From Eulemur rufifrons (taxonomy: Eukaryota > Chordata > Mammalia > Primates > Lemuridae), in NCBI RefSeq assembly GCF_041146395.1, contig NC_090984.1, positions 88,485,114 to 88,549,113 of the forward strand: DNA of 64,000 nucleotides, read 5' to 3'. How positions within the stretch are numbered: position 1 is the stretch's first letter; each line of letters opens with the position of its first letter. Below are positions 50,480-61,684 of the stretch, in pieces. Made by a program: the position numbers and the translations under genes. Under the pieces are notes generated by a model that saw only the letters and a program-made list of their open reading frames with translations, searched no databases and was not told the origin of the DNA.

Positions 50480-50815
50480 CATTCCTGTGAATGTGCCCAA
50501 AGAACCTTTGCACATAAACAACACCTCATTCATAAAATGATGCACTGTGTTCACAAAACGGTGCAACCTGATCCACCATTAACTGGATACTGTGATATAG
50601 TCACAAAGTGAAATATTTTACAGCAATGTAAATGAATGAATTACAGGTACATGCAGCAACATGGAAAAATCGTGGAAATCTAACGTTGAGTGAAAAAGTA
50701 AGTCCCAGAAGATTACACATGGTATAATTCTATTTTTATAGAACACAGATAAAATATTGCTTAATGTAAGATTAAGCAAAATATTAAGCATACATCTATC
50801 TGTAATAAAGAAGTT
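50480..50815 (+). mobile_element. L1 3' segment (first of three adjacent L1 pieces)
   Basis: ORF2-end order: 'gtgcccaaagaacctttgca', 'aactggatactgtgatatag', 'acaggtacatgcagcaacat', 'gttgagtgaaaaagtaagtc' and 'cacatggtataattctattt'. Confidence 0.7.
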
Positions 50816-51194
50816 TCTTACAAAACTAAATATGTGCTTACCATACGATTCAGCAATTACACTCTTAGGCACTTATCCTAGAGAAATGAAAACTTATGTT
50901 CACACCAAACCTATATACAAATGTTCATAGCATCTTTATCTATAATAGCTAAAAACTAGAAACAACAAATGCCTCCAACAGGTAAATAGTTAAACAAACT
51001 GTGGTACATCCATACCATGGAATACTACTTTGCAATAAAAAGCAATAAATTGTTGATAAACATAACAACTTGGATAGATCTCAAGAGAATTAGACTGCAT
51101 GAAAAAAGTCAATCTCAAAAGATTATATACACTATCATTCCATTAATGTAGCATTCTTGAAATGATGAAATATTAATAAAGAGGTAGACTATAG
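50816..51194 (+). mobile_element. L1 3' segment (second piece)
   Basis: Restarts the same ORF2-end region: 'accatacgattcagcaatta', 'caaatgttcatagcatcttt', 'ggtacatccataccatggaa', 'tactactttgcaataaaaag' and 'tatcattccattaatgtagc'. The repetition of content shows a separate copy from the preceding piece. Confidence 0.78.
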
Positions 51195-52147
51195 ACTGGA
51201 AACTAAAACACATTGCTGAAAGAAATTAAAGTAGATGAAATAAACAAAAATACATCCCGTGTTCATGGATTGGAAGGCTTAATACTGTTAAGATGTCAAT
51301 ACTACATCCACTACATCCAATACTACATACATGATCCACAGATTTAATGCAATCCCTATCAAAATCCCAATGGCATTTTTTGCAGAGGAAAAATCATCAT
51401 AAAATTCACAAGGAATTTCAAGAGATACTGAATAGCCAAAATAATCTTGAAAAAAATAACAAAGTTGGAGTTTTATACTTCCTCATTTCAAAATACATTA
51501 CAAAGTTACAGTAATGAAAGTAGTATGGAAATGGCATAAAGACAGACATGTAGACCTGTGGAATGGACTAGAGAGCACAGAATAAACTCACACATAAATA
51601 GTCAACTGATCTTTGGCAGGAATACACAATGGGGAAAGGATGGTCTCTTCAACAAATGGCGTTAGGAAAACTAGCTATGTACAAGCACAAAAAATAAAAT
51701 TGGACCCCTGTCTTATACCATGCATAAAAATCAACTCAAAATGGATTAAACACTTAAACATAAAGTCTGAAACTATAAAATTCCTAGAAGAAAACATAGG
51801 GGGGAAGTTCTTGACATTGGGCTTAGCAATGATTTTTTTAATACAACACCAAAAGCACAAGCAACAAAAGTAAAAATGGACAAGTGGGACTATATCAAAC
51901 TAAAAAGCTTTTGCACAGCAGAGAAAACAATCAATGGAATAAAAAAGTAACTTATGGAATGGGAGAAAATATTGGCAAACCATGTATCTGACAAGGGGTT
52001 AATTTCCAAAATATGTAAGGAACTCCTACAACTCAATAGCAAAATATTAAAATAAGTAACCTGATTTTAAAATGTGCAAAGGACTTGAACAGCCACTGCT
52101 CCAAAGAAGACATAAAAATGACCAACACGTTTATAAAAATATGTTCA
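51195..52147 (+). mobile_element. L1 ORF2 segment (third piece)
   Basis: Begins upstream in ORF2 ('cccgtgttcatggattggaa', 'caatccctatcaaaatccca', 'agtagtatggaaatggcata') and proceeds to 'gatctttggcaggaatacac', 'caactcaaaatggattaaac', 'aagcttttgcacagcagaga' and 'aaggacttgaacagccactg'. All frames are interrupted. A small tandem duplication (ctacatcca twice) lies at 51302-51319. Confidence 0.85.
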
Positions 52148-52340
52148 AGCCAGAGCAACATCGGGAGACTTCATCTCTACAAAAAAAATTTTTTTTAATT
52201 AGCTGGCCTTAGTGGTGTGCACCTGTAGTCCGAGCTACTGGGGAGGCTGAGGCAGGAGGATCACCTGAGCCCAGGAGTTTGAGGTTGCAGTGAGCTATGA
52301 TGACACCACTCCACTCTAGCCCGGATGACAGAGTGAGAAC
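52148..52340 (+). mobile_element. 5'-truncated Alu fragment
   Basis: Starts inside the left arm ('gccagagcaacatcgggaga') and includes the linker and a full right arm ('agctggccttagtggtgtgc', 'gcagtgagctatgatgacac'). No poly-A tail remains. Confidence 0.88.
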
Positions 52341-52774
52341 CTGGGAAAGAACATTATGCCCCTCTTTTCAATGACCAAGGATTAATTCTTTGGTTTGTAG
52401 TGATATACAAATGAAAGTTTGTAATACCAATAAGATCAGTATATGCTGTGATAACTTGTTAAACATCATCCACCCCTGCTGACTCTGCCTCTTCAGTAAA
52501 TAACAATATGACCTTTCCTTCCATCTCTGTGATAAAACCATTAGTAAATCCAAGAGGCATTTTTATAATAGTCCTCCTTAATTTAGATTCTCTACAGCAT
52601 TTGGTCCTTCTGACCACTCCTCCTTGTGATACTCTCCCATATCCATTGTCTTTCCAGGTGCCACTCATTTCTGGTTCCCCGTCTACCGCTGCTATACTTC
52701 TTCTAAAACTGCTCTTTGTGCCTATTTTTATTCTTCATTTCAACCTTAGAAAATTGTTTAGGGTTCCATGCTCA
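52341..52774. other. Unassigned sequence
   Basis: No gene or repeat is recognised. Confidence 0.45.
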
Positions 52775-52925
52775 ACTCAATTCAGTAAGCTTTTTTGAAC
52801 ACCAAATAATATGCTAGGCATGATGGTCCATGCTGTGGATACAAAGATGAATAAGACATGTAAATCCTGAGAGAGGCATATAAATAAGAATAATCTGATC
52901 TATAAGTGCTACAATAAAACTGTGT
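52775..52925 (+). repeat. Ancient interspersed-repeat-like segment (family uncertain)
   Basis: Order 'ttgaacaccaaataatatgc', 'atgctgtggatacaaagatg', 'aataagacatgtaaatcctg' and 'aagtgctacaataaaactgt' resembles the segment at 48190. Confidence 0.4.
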
Positions 52926-53429
52926 GCAGGTGACTCACCCACAGGGCCACAGAGGATCAAGTAGTGAACTCCGTCCTCTTCTCTCTTGACCCACTCTTCC
53001 TAGGTGTCTCAATTGGGCCCTTTCAATTATAAGGGAGGTTCACACAGCTGATTCAAATATGGAAGCGTTTATTGTAATGACACACATGGGGCAATAAAGG
53101 ACAAAGGCCTCTCACTGGAATGAAAGAACAGGGGTGTGCTCTGTTTTCCTGTGCTACATAACTTCCGCTACATTATACTTCCTCTTCTCACCACTTCAGT
53201 TTGCACAAGGCCATAGTCATTCTTTATCTTGTGGCTTCTTAGTTTCAGCATCCTCTACTCATTGCCACATTTACTCAATGTTATCAATGCAAATTCCTGA
53301 AGGAAGGAATCCTGATTGATCCAGCTAATCTTTTCGTACTAGGCTTTGTCAGAAATCATTGGCCAGCCTAAGAATGGAACCCACTCCCAGTCCAACCCAC
53401 GGTAGTTAGAAGTGGAGATGAACATATGA
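52926..53429. other. Unassigned sequence
   Basis: No gene is recognised. The 'cctgattgatccagctaatc' and 'tggaacccactcccagtcca' stretch may be an old repeat. Confidence 0.4.
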
Positions 53430-53765
53430 TAAAGCGGATTTGGACACTGCTCTGCTTACAAACCCCCAGAGGCTTAGAAAGAACCATATTCTCTTTAGCA
53501 TGACCTGCAAGGCCCCACATGCTCTAGCCCTGACCCATCTCTCCAACTTCATTTCATGATGAAGTTCCTAAACCGTATCAGGGTTTTTCTCTTCCTAAGG
53601 GCTGCTGCATATGCTGTTCCCGCTGCCTGTATCATGAACTAGAATGTGAGCTCCATGAGGCATGGCCCTTGTCTGCCTTTGTTACCATATGATCACTCAT
53701 GCCTGGCACAATGCCTAGTACAATGGGGACTCGAAAAGTATTTGTCAAGTGAATGTTGAATTAAC
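53430..53765 (+). mobile_element. L2 LINE 3' end
   Basis: Canonical L2 3' order: 'catgacctgcaaggccccac', 'tgctgcatatgctgttcccg', 'actagaatgtgagctccatg', 'aggcatggcccttgtctgcc' and 'tgcctggcacaatgcctagt', ending 'gtcaagtgaatgttga'. Confidence 0.85.
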
Positions 53766-53989
53766 GGTAGAGCAATGCTGTCTGAGGCTCACCTCTGCGG
53801 CAGAGGCTGTGGTTGGGAAGATGTAATTACTGGTGTCTAGCTCACTTGCTGAGCATGTCTCCTCCTATGTTTTCTATTGCTACTGTTCTCCACACCTATA
53901 TATTATCAAAGTCCTATTCTCAGTTTTAGATCTGCATTTTCATCTTCCTCTGAATATGGTCAACTAGACATTCCATGAGAATGTCAGGC
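53766..53989. other. Unassigned sequence
   Basis: No feature is recognised. Confidence 0.4.
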
Positions 53990-54590
53990 TTATACTGGTC
54001 TCTCAAGCCTGCACCTCCCCCTGTGTTTTTCTTTTTTATGGTTTCCCCATTTAGCCACTCACAAAAATCAGAAAACTGATGATCTTCTTTTCTACCTGCC
54101 CTTTACTCACCCCTTAAATCAATTCTCTTATAAAATTCTTCTTATTTTCCCTTCTTAAGTAGCTTTCAAATCCACCCTCCCCTTCCTCATTCTCATTTCT
54201 GTTGCCTTAGTCTAGCCTTCTTCATCTCTCAACTATAGGATTGGAATTCCCTCCCTGCTATTCCCCTGGGGATTCCCCCTTTTGCCTAATCTAGTCACAA
54301 TATTGCCATCGTGGCAATCTTTTAAAAACACAAATCTAATCTTGGCACTCCCTGCCTTAGAAACCTATGTTGGTGTCATGGTCAAAATGATTCACAAGGT
54401 TTTTCATAACTGGTGTCTGCCTTCCTCTCTGGCCCCATTTCCCACTCTTTTCTCTGCCCCTTGTACATTGTTCTCCAGTAATAGTGAGTGCCTTGCCCTT
54501 TTAAACTTCCTTATGTTTACGTACATCCTGTTTCTTCTACTTAGAATGCCTTTCCCACCCACCCCCCTTTACCCTGAAACTTCCAGGAGA
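53990..54590 (+). mobile_element. L2 LINE, C-terminal ORF region (second L2 copy)
   Basis: Order: 'aaaacacaaatctaatcttg', 'gcactccctgccttagaaac', 'gattcacaaggtttttcata', 'gtctgccttcctctctggcc' and 'ctacttagaatgcctttccc'. It follows the 3' end of a different L2 copy at 53430-53765, so two copies lie in tandem. Confidence 0.7.
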
Positions 54591-55354
54591 ACAAGTCAAT
54601 CTTCAAACACTTAAATGGACAAACTGTGGGAAAAAATGATGATGGAAATTGAAGAGAAAACATAAATAAGGTTCCTACTATGCTTGAAGGAAAAAGTAAA
54701 AGAATTTTGAAGAAGTGAAGTCCAAGAGCCTGAGCATTTTGCCCAGAGGATGCTCCTAAAAACAAGGGGAGAGATTATCTATGATAGTACTAAGCACTAT
54801 CACAAAGAATCTAGTCTAGGGGATTACAATGACAAAAATGGCAAGAAAGGCTAGCAACTTCTATGTTCCTGTGGAACTCAAGTTAACACTTGTCATCAGA
54901 ATTAGAGGTAACCACGGGGTGAGTCTTTAGGTCTAAAAGATACTGTAGGATCTTCATGGTCACCAAATCTTCAGCGGCACACCTGTTAAACCCAATTCAA
55001 ACCTGAAGTCAGTAAATAAACCAGTCCTCAGCACAGCTATGACAAAGAAGCAAATTGTCTTAATGAATAATCTCTTATTATGCAATCATTTGGTAATTAT
55101 GATATCATCTGCATAAGTATTTAATATTTGATTTATCATATCTATACAGTTGAAAACATTTCAAAGAGGCAAGGAAATTACCCACACTTTAAATTATTTC
55201 CTCCATGAGGTGAAATGAAGAAAGAGACTCTCCTTTTTTTAAGAGGGATATGCTATTAACAGGGAAGACCAGATCATTTTATACCATATTGAAAGAAGGA
55301 ACCAAAGGGTTTACAAGTGACTCATATTAAATGGGGAAAACAAGAAAACCAACA
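54591..55354. other. Unassigned sequence
   Basis: No gene or repeat is recognised. Confidence 0.45.
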
Positions 55355-55585
55355 TAGATTTCACCTGCTTTGTGAAGCTTTTCTTTACTTGCTACCTCAA
55401 GATAGAATTAATGCTCCTTATGATCTACTTCTGCATCTTATAGATATTTCTATTATTGCACATATCTGATTCTACTGTAGTTATTCATCTATATATCTGT
55501 TTTCCCCACTGGATTGTAAGCTCTTTAAGAACAGGGCCACTTTGCACCATGTGTACTCTCCATGTCTGCCCAGTCTTGACTCTAT
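55355..55585 (+). mobile_element. L2 LINE 3' end fragment
   Basis: Order: 'gcttttctttacttgctacc', 'cactggattgtaagctcttt' and 'aagaacagggccactttgca'. It may be the tail of the 53990 copy, separated by about 760 bp of other sequence. Confidence 0.65.
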
Positions 55586-56394
55586 AGCTGCCTGATGAAC
55601 TAGTTATACTAAACTTAACTAAAGAAGGACTATCCTTGTCCTTCCAGAAAATGTTACTGGCACAGGAATACTCTAAGCTAAAGTAAAGAATATGCATGTA
55701 TTTTATTGACTGGAACTCTGAGACCTAAGTAGGAGCAATGTCTAAAACAAAGCCAAGTTCCCTGACAGGTCTTTAAATCAAGTGTGGGATAGATCCTCAA
55801 AAACAGAGAATCTATCCCAACCTCTTGCTGCCTTGGTCTGTGAACTCTTGGTGATTGTTTAATGATCTCCAGCTGCTTTCACTTCCAACTTTTAACTTTT
55901 TCTTTTGCTGACCAAAATAAGCTGCATAGCTTATAAGGAAATGGTATTTTGAGTGAAATTATTTCTTGTATTTACCTCTTCATTTTACATCCTTGCCACC
56001 ATCCACACAAACATAACTTTGCCTTCCTCCCATAGTCCATCCTTTACTTAACTGTGAATTTTGTCTGCTTACATTCCAACATAACCCAGAATTCCTTTCT
56101 TTATACCAGCTCAGCACACCCATTCATCCTAGGTTTGTCAGCAATGTTGCCAACTCTGCTTTCCATACATCTTTGGTGCTGCATCTCACTGGGAAATCCA
56201 TGAGCTTGAACTTTCTATAAAAATACCACTGAAGAAGTACAATTGATCAATCTTTTCATAGAAAAGCTAGCAAAAGAATTAGCCTGAGGATGACTTCGCT
56301 CAAGTCCCAATGGCTCAATAGAAAACATTCTTTATCCATGATAGAATGTCTACCTATCCTGATAAAATCACATTCCTGGATGTTTAGCTAAGTG
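55586..56394. other. Unassigned sequence
   Basis: No gene or repeat is recognised. Confidence 0.45.
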
Positions 56395-56510
56395 TCAATG
56401 CCTGAAGAAAAGAGCATGAGTCCAGGGTTCCAGACTCAGCCTGGAACTGGCTCTGTAATCTTAGTCAAGTCACCTACATTTTGGGTTGTCATTGTGGATT
56501 TTACTAGAAA
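56395..56510 (-). mobile_element. MIR SINE fragment (short)
   Basis: Reverse-strand 5' MIR part: 'gggttccagactcagcctgg' and 'ctgtaatcttagtcaagtca'. Confidence 0.5.
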
Positions 56511-57070
56511 AGGTCTGTGAATGGGTCTGAGATTTTACCCTATTTGAAATCTAACTTGCTGGCTGGCCACAATTTTATAGATGCTGTCAAAAGACATGAG
56601 ATTTCTGGGTCAGAGACCAAGTGCTTTATTGTCACGACAGACACATCAAACAGCATGAGCATCAGCATAGCACTATATTTGCATCAGTTCCCCTTGCTCC
56701 CAAGTTGCACAGGATGACAAAGATGCACCCAGAAGGAAGCCTGCACATGGCAGCATTTTAGGATAGGAACTCAGAATTTAGGGAACCTGAATCATTTATA
56801 ATGGGCAACAAGCATGCCTATTACCGAGGAAAATATTTTCCAAGGTTGTTTGCTATCCAAACATCCTTGAAAAGATAGTCCAGAACAAAAGGCAATCAAC
56901 GCCTTGCTCACAAGACATGCAGAAATGTGAGAGATCCAAGAATTGTCTCTCAGCATTTGGCAACCTTTATCTAAAGGAGACATATCATATTTATCTATCA
57001 CTTTACTGGGAAAACTATTTCTAGAAGATGTACTTAATTATGATCTTTCTTTAGAATTCAAATTTAATGC
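56511..57070. other. Unassigned sequence
   Basis: No gene or repeat is recognised. Confidence 0.45.
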
Positions 57071-57468
<398 letters not shown>

Positions 57469-57539
57469 TCATTCTCTCAAACACCAAACAATAGTATCGT
57501 ATCTTCTTAATGGGATTTCATGTTTGGTTATTAGCATCT

Positions 57540-57725
57540 ACCCTTATTTGAAACTCTAATACAGACCAGACACTGTGCTAGCTCTGTGCTTGACTTATAT
57601 TATTTCATTTTATCTTCAAAAGATACTGAAAGATAGATATTATTTTATAAATATTGGAAACTGAAGCTAAATAAATGATCGACATCTAGGTACTTCTGCT
57701 TCCTAAAGCCATGCTTTTTCTATTA
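57540..57725 (+). mobile_element. MIR SINE
   Basis: Order: 'accagacactgtgctagctc', 'gacttatattatttcatttt', 'gatattattttataaatatt' and 'taaagccatgctttttctat'. Confidence 0.7.
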
Positions 57726-57859
57726 TACTAACTTGTGCGGTTGACTTAGTAGCCAATAAATCTCACGTGGAAACTGAGATGACCTGAGGTCTAAGTCATA
57801 GTCATTGACAACTGAAGTTTCCTGATTGCTGCCTGAACATCAGTCATTCTCCTTTTCTA

Positions 57860-58050
57860 AGCCAGTGCATCAGCTGAATGTGTATGAGAAATATCTGAGG
57901 AGTAGATGAAGATGCAGATTCTTGAGCCTCAACCCAAGAGATTCTGATTCAATTGATCTCTGTTGGGGCCCAGTAATCTATATTTTAAGCAAACTCTTTG
58001 AAATATTTTAATGCTAGTGGTCCTTGAAACTCACCTGAGAAACACTAGGA
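57860..58050 (+). mobile_element. MER5-like hAT nonautonomous element
   Basis: Order typical of MER5A/B: 'aagatgcagattcttgagcc', 'tcaacccaagagattctgat', 'tgttggggcccagtaatcta', 'tattttaagcaaactctttg' and 'aactcacctgagaaacacta'. Terminal repeats are degraded. Confidence 0.75.
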
Positions 58051-58389
58051 CCTTAAGCTATAAAGAGAATGATAAGAGGTGACAAGGTATCCGCTCTAGG
58101 ACAAATTATAGGTTTACAAATGTAGGGGTGCCCGTTAACTTTAAAAGCTACTATAGAAGCTGATCAGAAGGGAAAAAAATTTTAAAATAAAATAACCAAA
58201 GTGAAAGCACACATTATTATCAACCAAACATGAGATTTGGCTATGAAAAATACAAGAAAAGATAATATCCAAAATATGTAGAGAGAGAAGGGACCTGATT
58301 TGTTATTTTATGATTTAAATTAAGGATCCTTGATCCTAATCTTTTCACAAAGAAGATTTATTTGTCATTTCCCAAAGATTTTTTGAGAA

Positions 58390-58560
58390 ATAGAGCAGAC
58401 TGCCAAGCAGAGAAATCCTGTGAAGTTTGCACCCTCTCTGGACCCCAGCAAAATGGGAATAAAAAGTCAGCTTTGTAGGGTTGTTATAAAGATTAAAATT
58501 ATTTTTCAAGGGTCTAATATAGTATCAAGCACATTGTAGGCACTCATTAAACGTAGTGTT
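58390..58560 (-). mobile_element. MIR SINE fragment
   Basis: Reverse-strand order: 'cagcaaaatgggaataaaaa', 'tagggttgttataaagatta' and 'cacattgtaggcactcatta'. Confidence 0.72.
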
Positions 58561-60075
58561 ATTGTGTGCTTGTCTTGCATTTTCCACCCAAATCAAAGAA
58601 GAGTAAGAAAGCAACAACCGCCAAGTCACTCCTGAGTCAGGGTTAGCACCCAGGGGCTGACTGCGAAAGGCTCTCACACTGCTTTTAGTGCCTGACTCTG
58701 AGGCAGGAGGGGGAGGCTGAGGGACCTGCTGGGCGTACTGTGTTAATAGTATCCTGAAGAAGAAGGGTTTCCATCAGAAGGCAGAACTTTGCTTATTGTA
58801 GACACTGTGCCATCATGTACTATAAAGTTCAGTATAGTCTTCAGGTATGTCTCTAATAGATGTGAAAACAAATCAGTGATATTTCATTTAATGATTTCAT
58901 ATGTGTTTTGTAAAGAGATTAGGAGATCTACTGCTAGAAAGTTAAGTACTTTATTTTAAATGAAGAATATAGATGGGAAATAAGAAAAAGTAAATGTTGC
59001 AGTGTATCAAGGTCAATGTTTAAAGATTATTTGTCGTTCCTCTCCTGAAAGCTGCAATATACAATCCATTTGTGTTTTTATTTTTGCTGTTCAAATGGTC
59101 TTCCATAGAGTAAGCCAAACAAAACCAATTCCTTTCATGCCCTCTACTGGATGTTTGAAGTTAAACATCAATAACTCTGCAAAGTAACCAAAATAATAAA
59201 TAATACACCTAACATTCAAATAAAAGTTCAGCTACTTTGGTTCACTGGTGTCAGAATGCCTTTTTCTGTGCCTAAGATGCAAATTTTAGAGTCACCTCTT
59301 CCTGTTATATAGACATTATTTGTTGAGGGAAAGTGAATGAACAGACGCAGTTGGTATCACTGCCACTTTTGAGGTGTCTCACAGGAGCGGCTGTGCCACT
59401 GGCCCGGAGGGATTTAGGAGGCTTCTTTTGTTTTCTTTCTTTCTTTTTTTTTTTTTCTCTTTTCTGTCCTGGTTGAATAGCAACATCTACCAGCAGTTGA
59501 AACCCATATTAGAAGAGTGGAATGGTAGAGCCCATTATTGAAGAATTTCTCCATTTTAGCCAGTCCCATCAGATAGAACCCACCAGAAGGAGAGCAAAGA
59601 AGTTCGTTACCGGATGATCTGGCTGTGTATGGCCATCCCTACAAAATATACATTAGGGCATCAGGAAAGATGTACCCCCAATTCAGCTCCCCTACTCTCT
59701 CCCATGGCTGATTTACTCAGCAGTGCCATGTCAGTTATTAAAAGTCCCACAGCAGTTGGTACCATAGCTACCATATGCCACTTGCCACACCTTGACTTCC
59801 AGGACCCCACCCTGGGACTCCTTTGACTTCCCTAAAATTAGGTAATTGACAAGGAAAAGCCTGATCTACTTGCTCCAGAAAATTGCCTTATTCAGTCCCC
59901 CTAGTCCCCTAGATCCTTTAGGTCCTATGTAGGCATACATGGGTACAGTCCTGTCTGCACCAACCATGACCTTCAAACGTCACCACCATAGAGTCACTGC
60001 AGAGCTACAAGTCAAAGGGACCAAGGAAGAACGCAGGGCTTCTAGCTCTCAGCCTATATTTTTCTCTCTATATAG
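58561..60075. other. Unique sequence with a CTCF-core motif
   Basis: No gene or repeat is recognised, except a pyrimidine tract at about 59425-59468. It holds the CTCF-like site at 59138-59150. A locally GC-rich patch lies at 58620-58740. Confidence 0.45.
59138..59150 (-). promoter_or_regulatory. CTCF core motif (perfect match, candidate)
   Basis: tgccctctactgg is an exact match to the reverse of the CTCF core CCASYAGRKGGCA, so the motif points toward the minus strand. It lies in DNA with no recognisable repeat. CTCF binds this core through its central zinc fingers, and motif orientation determines loop-anchor polarity. Occupancy cannot be judged from sequence alone. Confidence 0.5.
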
Positions 60076-60077
60076 CA

Positions 60078-60262
60078 GTAACAGGTAAGATTTATGGAGC
60101 ACTTGTTATGTGCCAGGTACAAGATGCATTATTTCATTCACTCTCTGTAACAGCTCTATTTTACAGATGAGTAAACAGAAATAGTTAGTAACTTCCATAA
60201 GATCCCACACCCAGTATATAGGAGAGCTAGAATTTGAAGCAGATCTGACCAATACTAAAGCC
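60078..60262 (+). mobile_element. MIR SINE
   Basis: Order: 'tttatggagcacttgttatg', 'gccaggtacaagatgcatta', 'ctattttacagatgagtaaa' and 'agagctagaatttgaagcag'. Confidence 0.82.
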
Positions 60263-61316
60263 AGATGGCCACTGAAATTCACACAATGCTGAGAACCCAA
60301 GCACAGTCCAAAGACTATGCAGAAGACGCTGAAGGTACTTCCAGCAGAGGCATTCTGGAAATGGTTTGCTCAGAGGCAGGGTCACTAGGTGAGCATAGAG
60401 CCACCCAACAGGAGACCACCTGGGGAGGTGGACAGTCCCAATCACCCTCCGTCACACCCTCTGCTTCAGGGAGGGCAAGGGAGCCAAACTTTGGATCACC
60501 TGTGGTGCAACTCTGATAGCAACCAACCAGGAAAAGGCCTCCAAACTCCTCCTTCAGCTTGTTTTAAAATATTGAGTATTAAAGAATCTTTGAGGGGGGG
60601 AGTACAATTATGACTCTCATTCAAAATATAAAATGCACGTGTCAAACTTTCATTTAACTCATGAATTAAATGAGAGAACAGGTAAAATGAGGGCCCCAAG
60701 TAATAACAGATGCTCATAACTCGACATGAGATCCCATTAAATAGATACAGTACAATTGCTATACTGGTTGAGAGAATAAGTCTTCATTAACAACAGGTTC
60801 AGAGGAGAAGCCAAAAAGCACAGACATTGATAGATCAGGAATACGGAAATGAATTTGCAAATGGAAACAAAACAGGTGCTTTTCTTGAGGGGGAGAGGAG
60901 GAAGTCAATTAACCTTCCACTGGACAGAATTTTATATGTATATACACTTATTTGTATTGCTATCAGCTTTCTACAAGTTAACTTTGATCTCTACAGAAGT
61001 GTAAAATAGCCTGGTTAAAGACAAAGGTGCATATTCCTATAGGCAGATAATCCCAGGGATTATGGCATTACCTTGAAAAAATACTAATCTTGTTTTTTTA
61101 TTCCCGTGTCTTCAATGTTTCCTTATATGGATCAAGTGAAAGAAAAAGGAATAGGATTAATCTGTGAGCACTTTCCTTCCCTTGTGAGCAGTTGTCATAG
61201 GGTTTGGATTGGGGAATCAGTAAGAACTATTAGGGAAATTAAAATTTACTCTTCAGCCCCAGTCCCAGCAGAGTGATTCAGAGATGAATTATAGAGCAAA
61301 TACATGTTCTCTCGTT
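60263..61316. other. Unassigned sequence
   Basis: No gene or repeat is recognised. Overlapping 73-83 codon frames at 60265-60717 have no domain. Confidence 0.45.
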
Positions 61317-61684
61317 CATTCATGCAACTAGTTTTTTTTTTTTTTTTTTTGAGACAGAGTCTGGCTGTGTTGCCCAGGCTAGAGTGCTGTGTCATCAGCC
61401 TAGCTCACAGTAACCTCAAACTCCTGGGCTCAAGCAATCCTTCTCCTCAGCCTCCCGAGTAGCTGGGACTACAGGCATGTGCCACCATGCCTGGCTAATT
61501 TTTTTTCTATATATATTTTTAGTTGTCCAGCTTATTTCTTTCTATTTTTAGTAGAGATGAGGTCTCGCTCTTGCTCAGGCTCGTCTTGAACTCCTGACCT
61601 CAAGCGATCCTCTTGCCTCGGCCTCCCAGAGTGCTAGGATTACAGGCATAAGCCACTGTGCCCAGCCCATTCATGCAACTAGTT
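61317..61684 (-). mobile_element. Strepsirrhine Alu, minus strand, with perfect 17-bp TSD
   Basis: The body runs about 61334-61667. Identical duplications cattcatgcaactagtt lie at 61317-61333 and 61668-61684. Expanded linker ('tagttgtccagcttatttct'). The head CpGs have decayed ('ataagccactgtgcccagcc'), so it is older than the copies at 10367 and 32971 despite the exact duplication. Confidence 0.96.
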
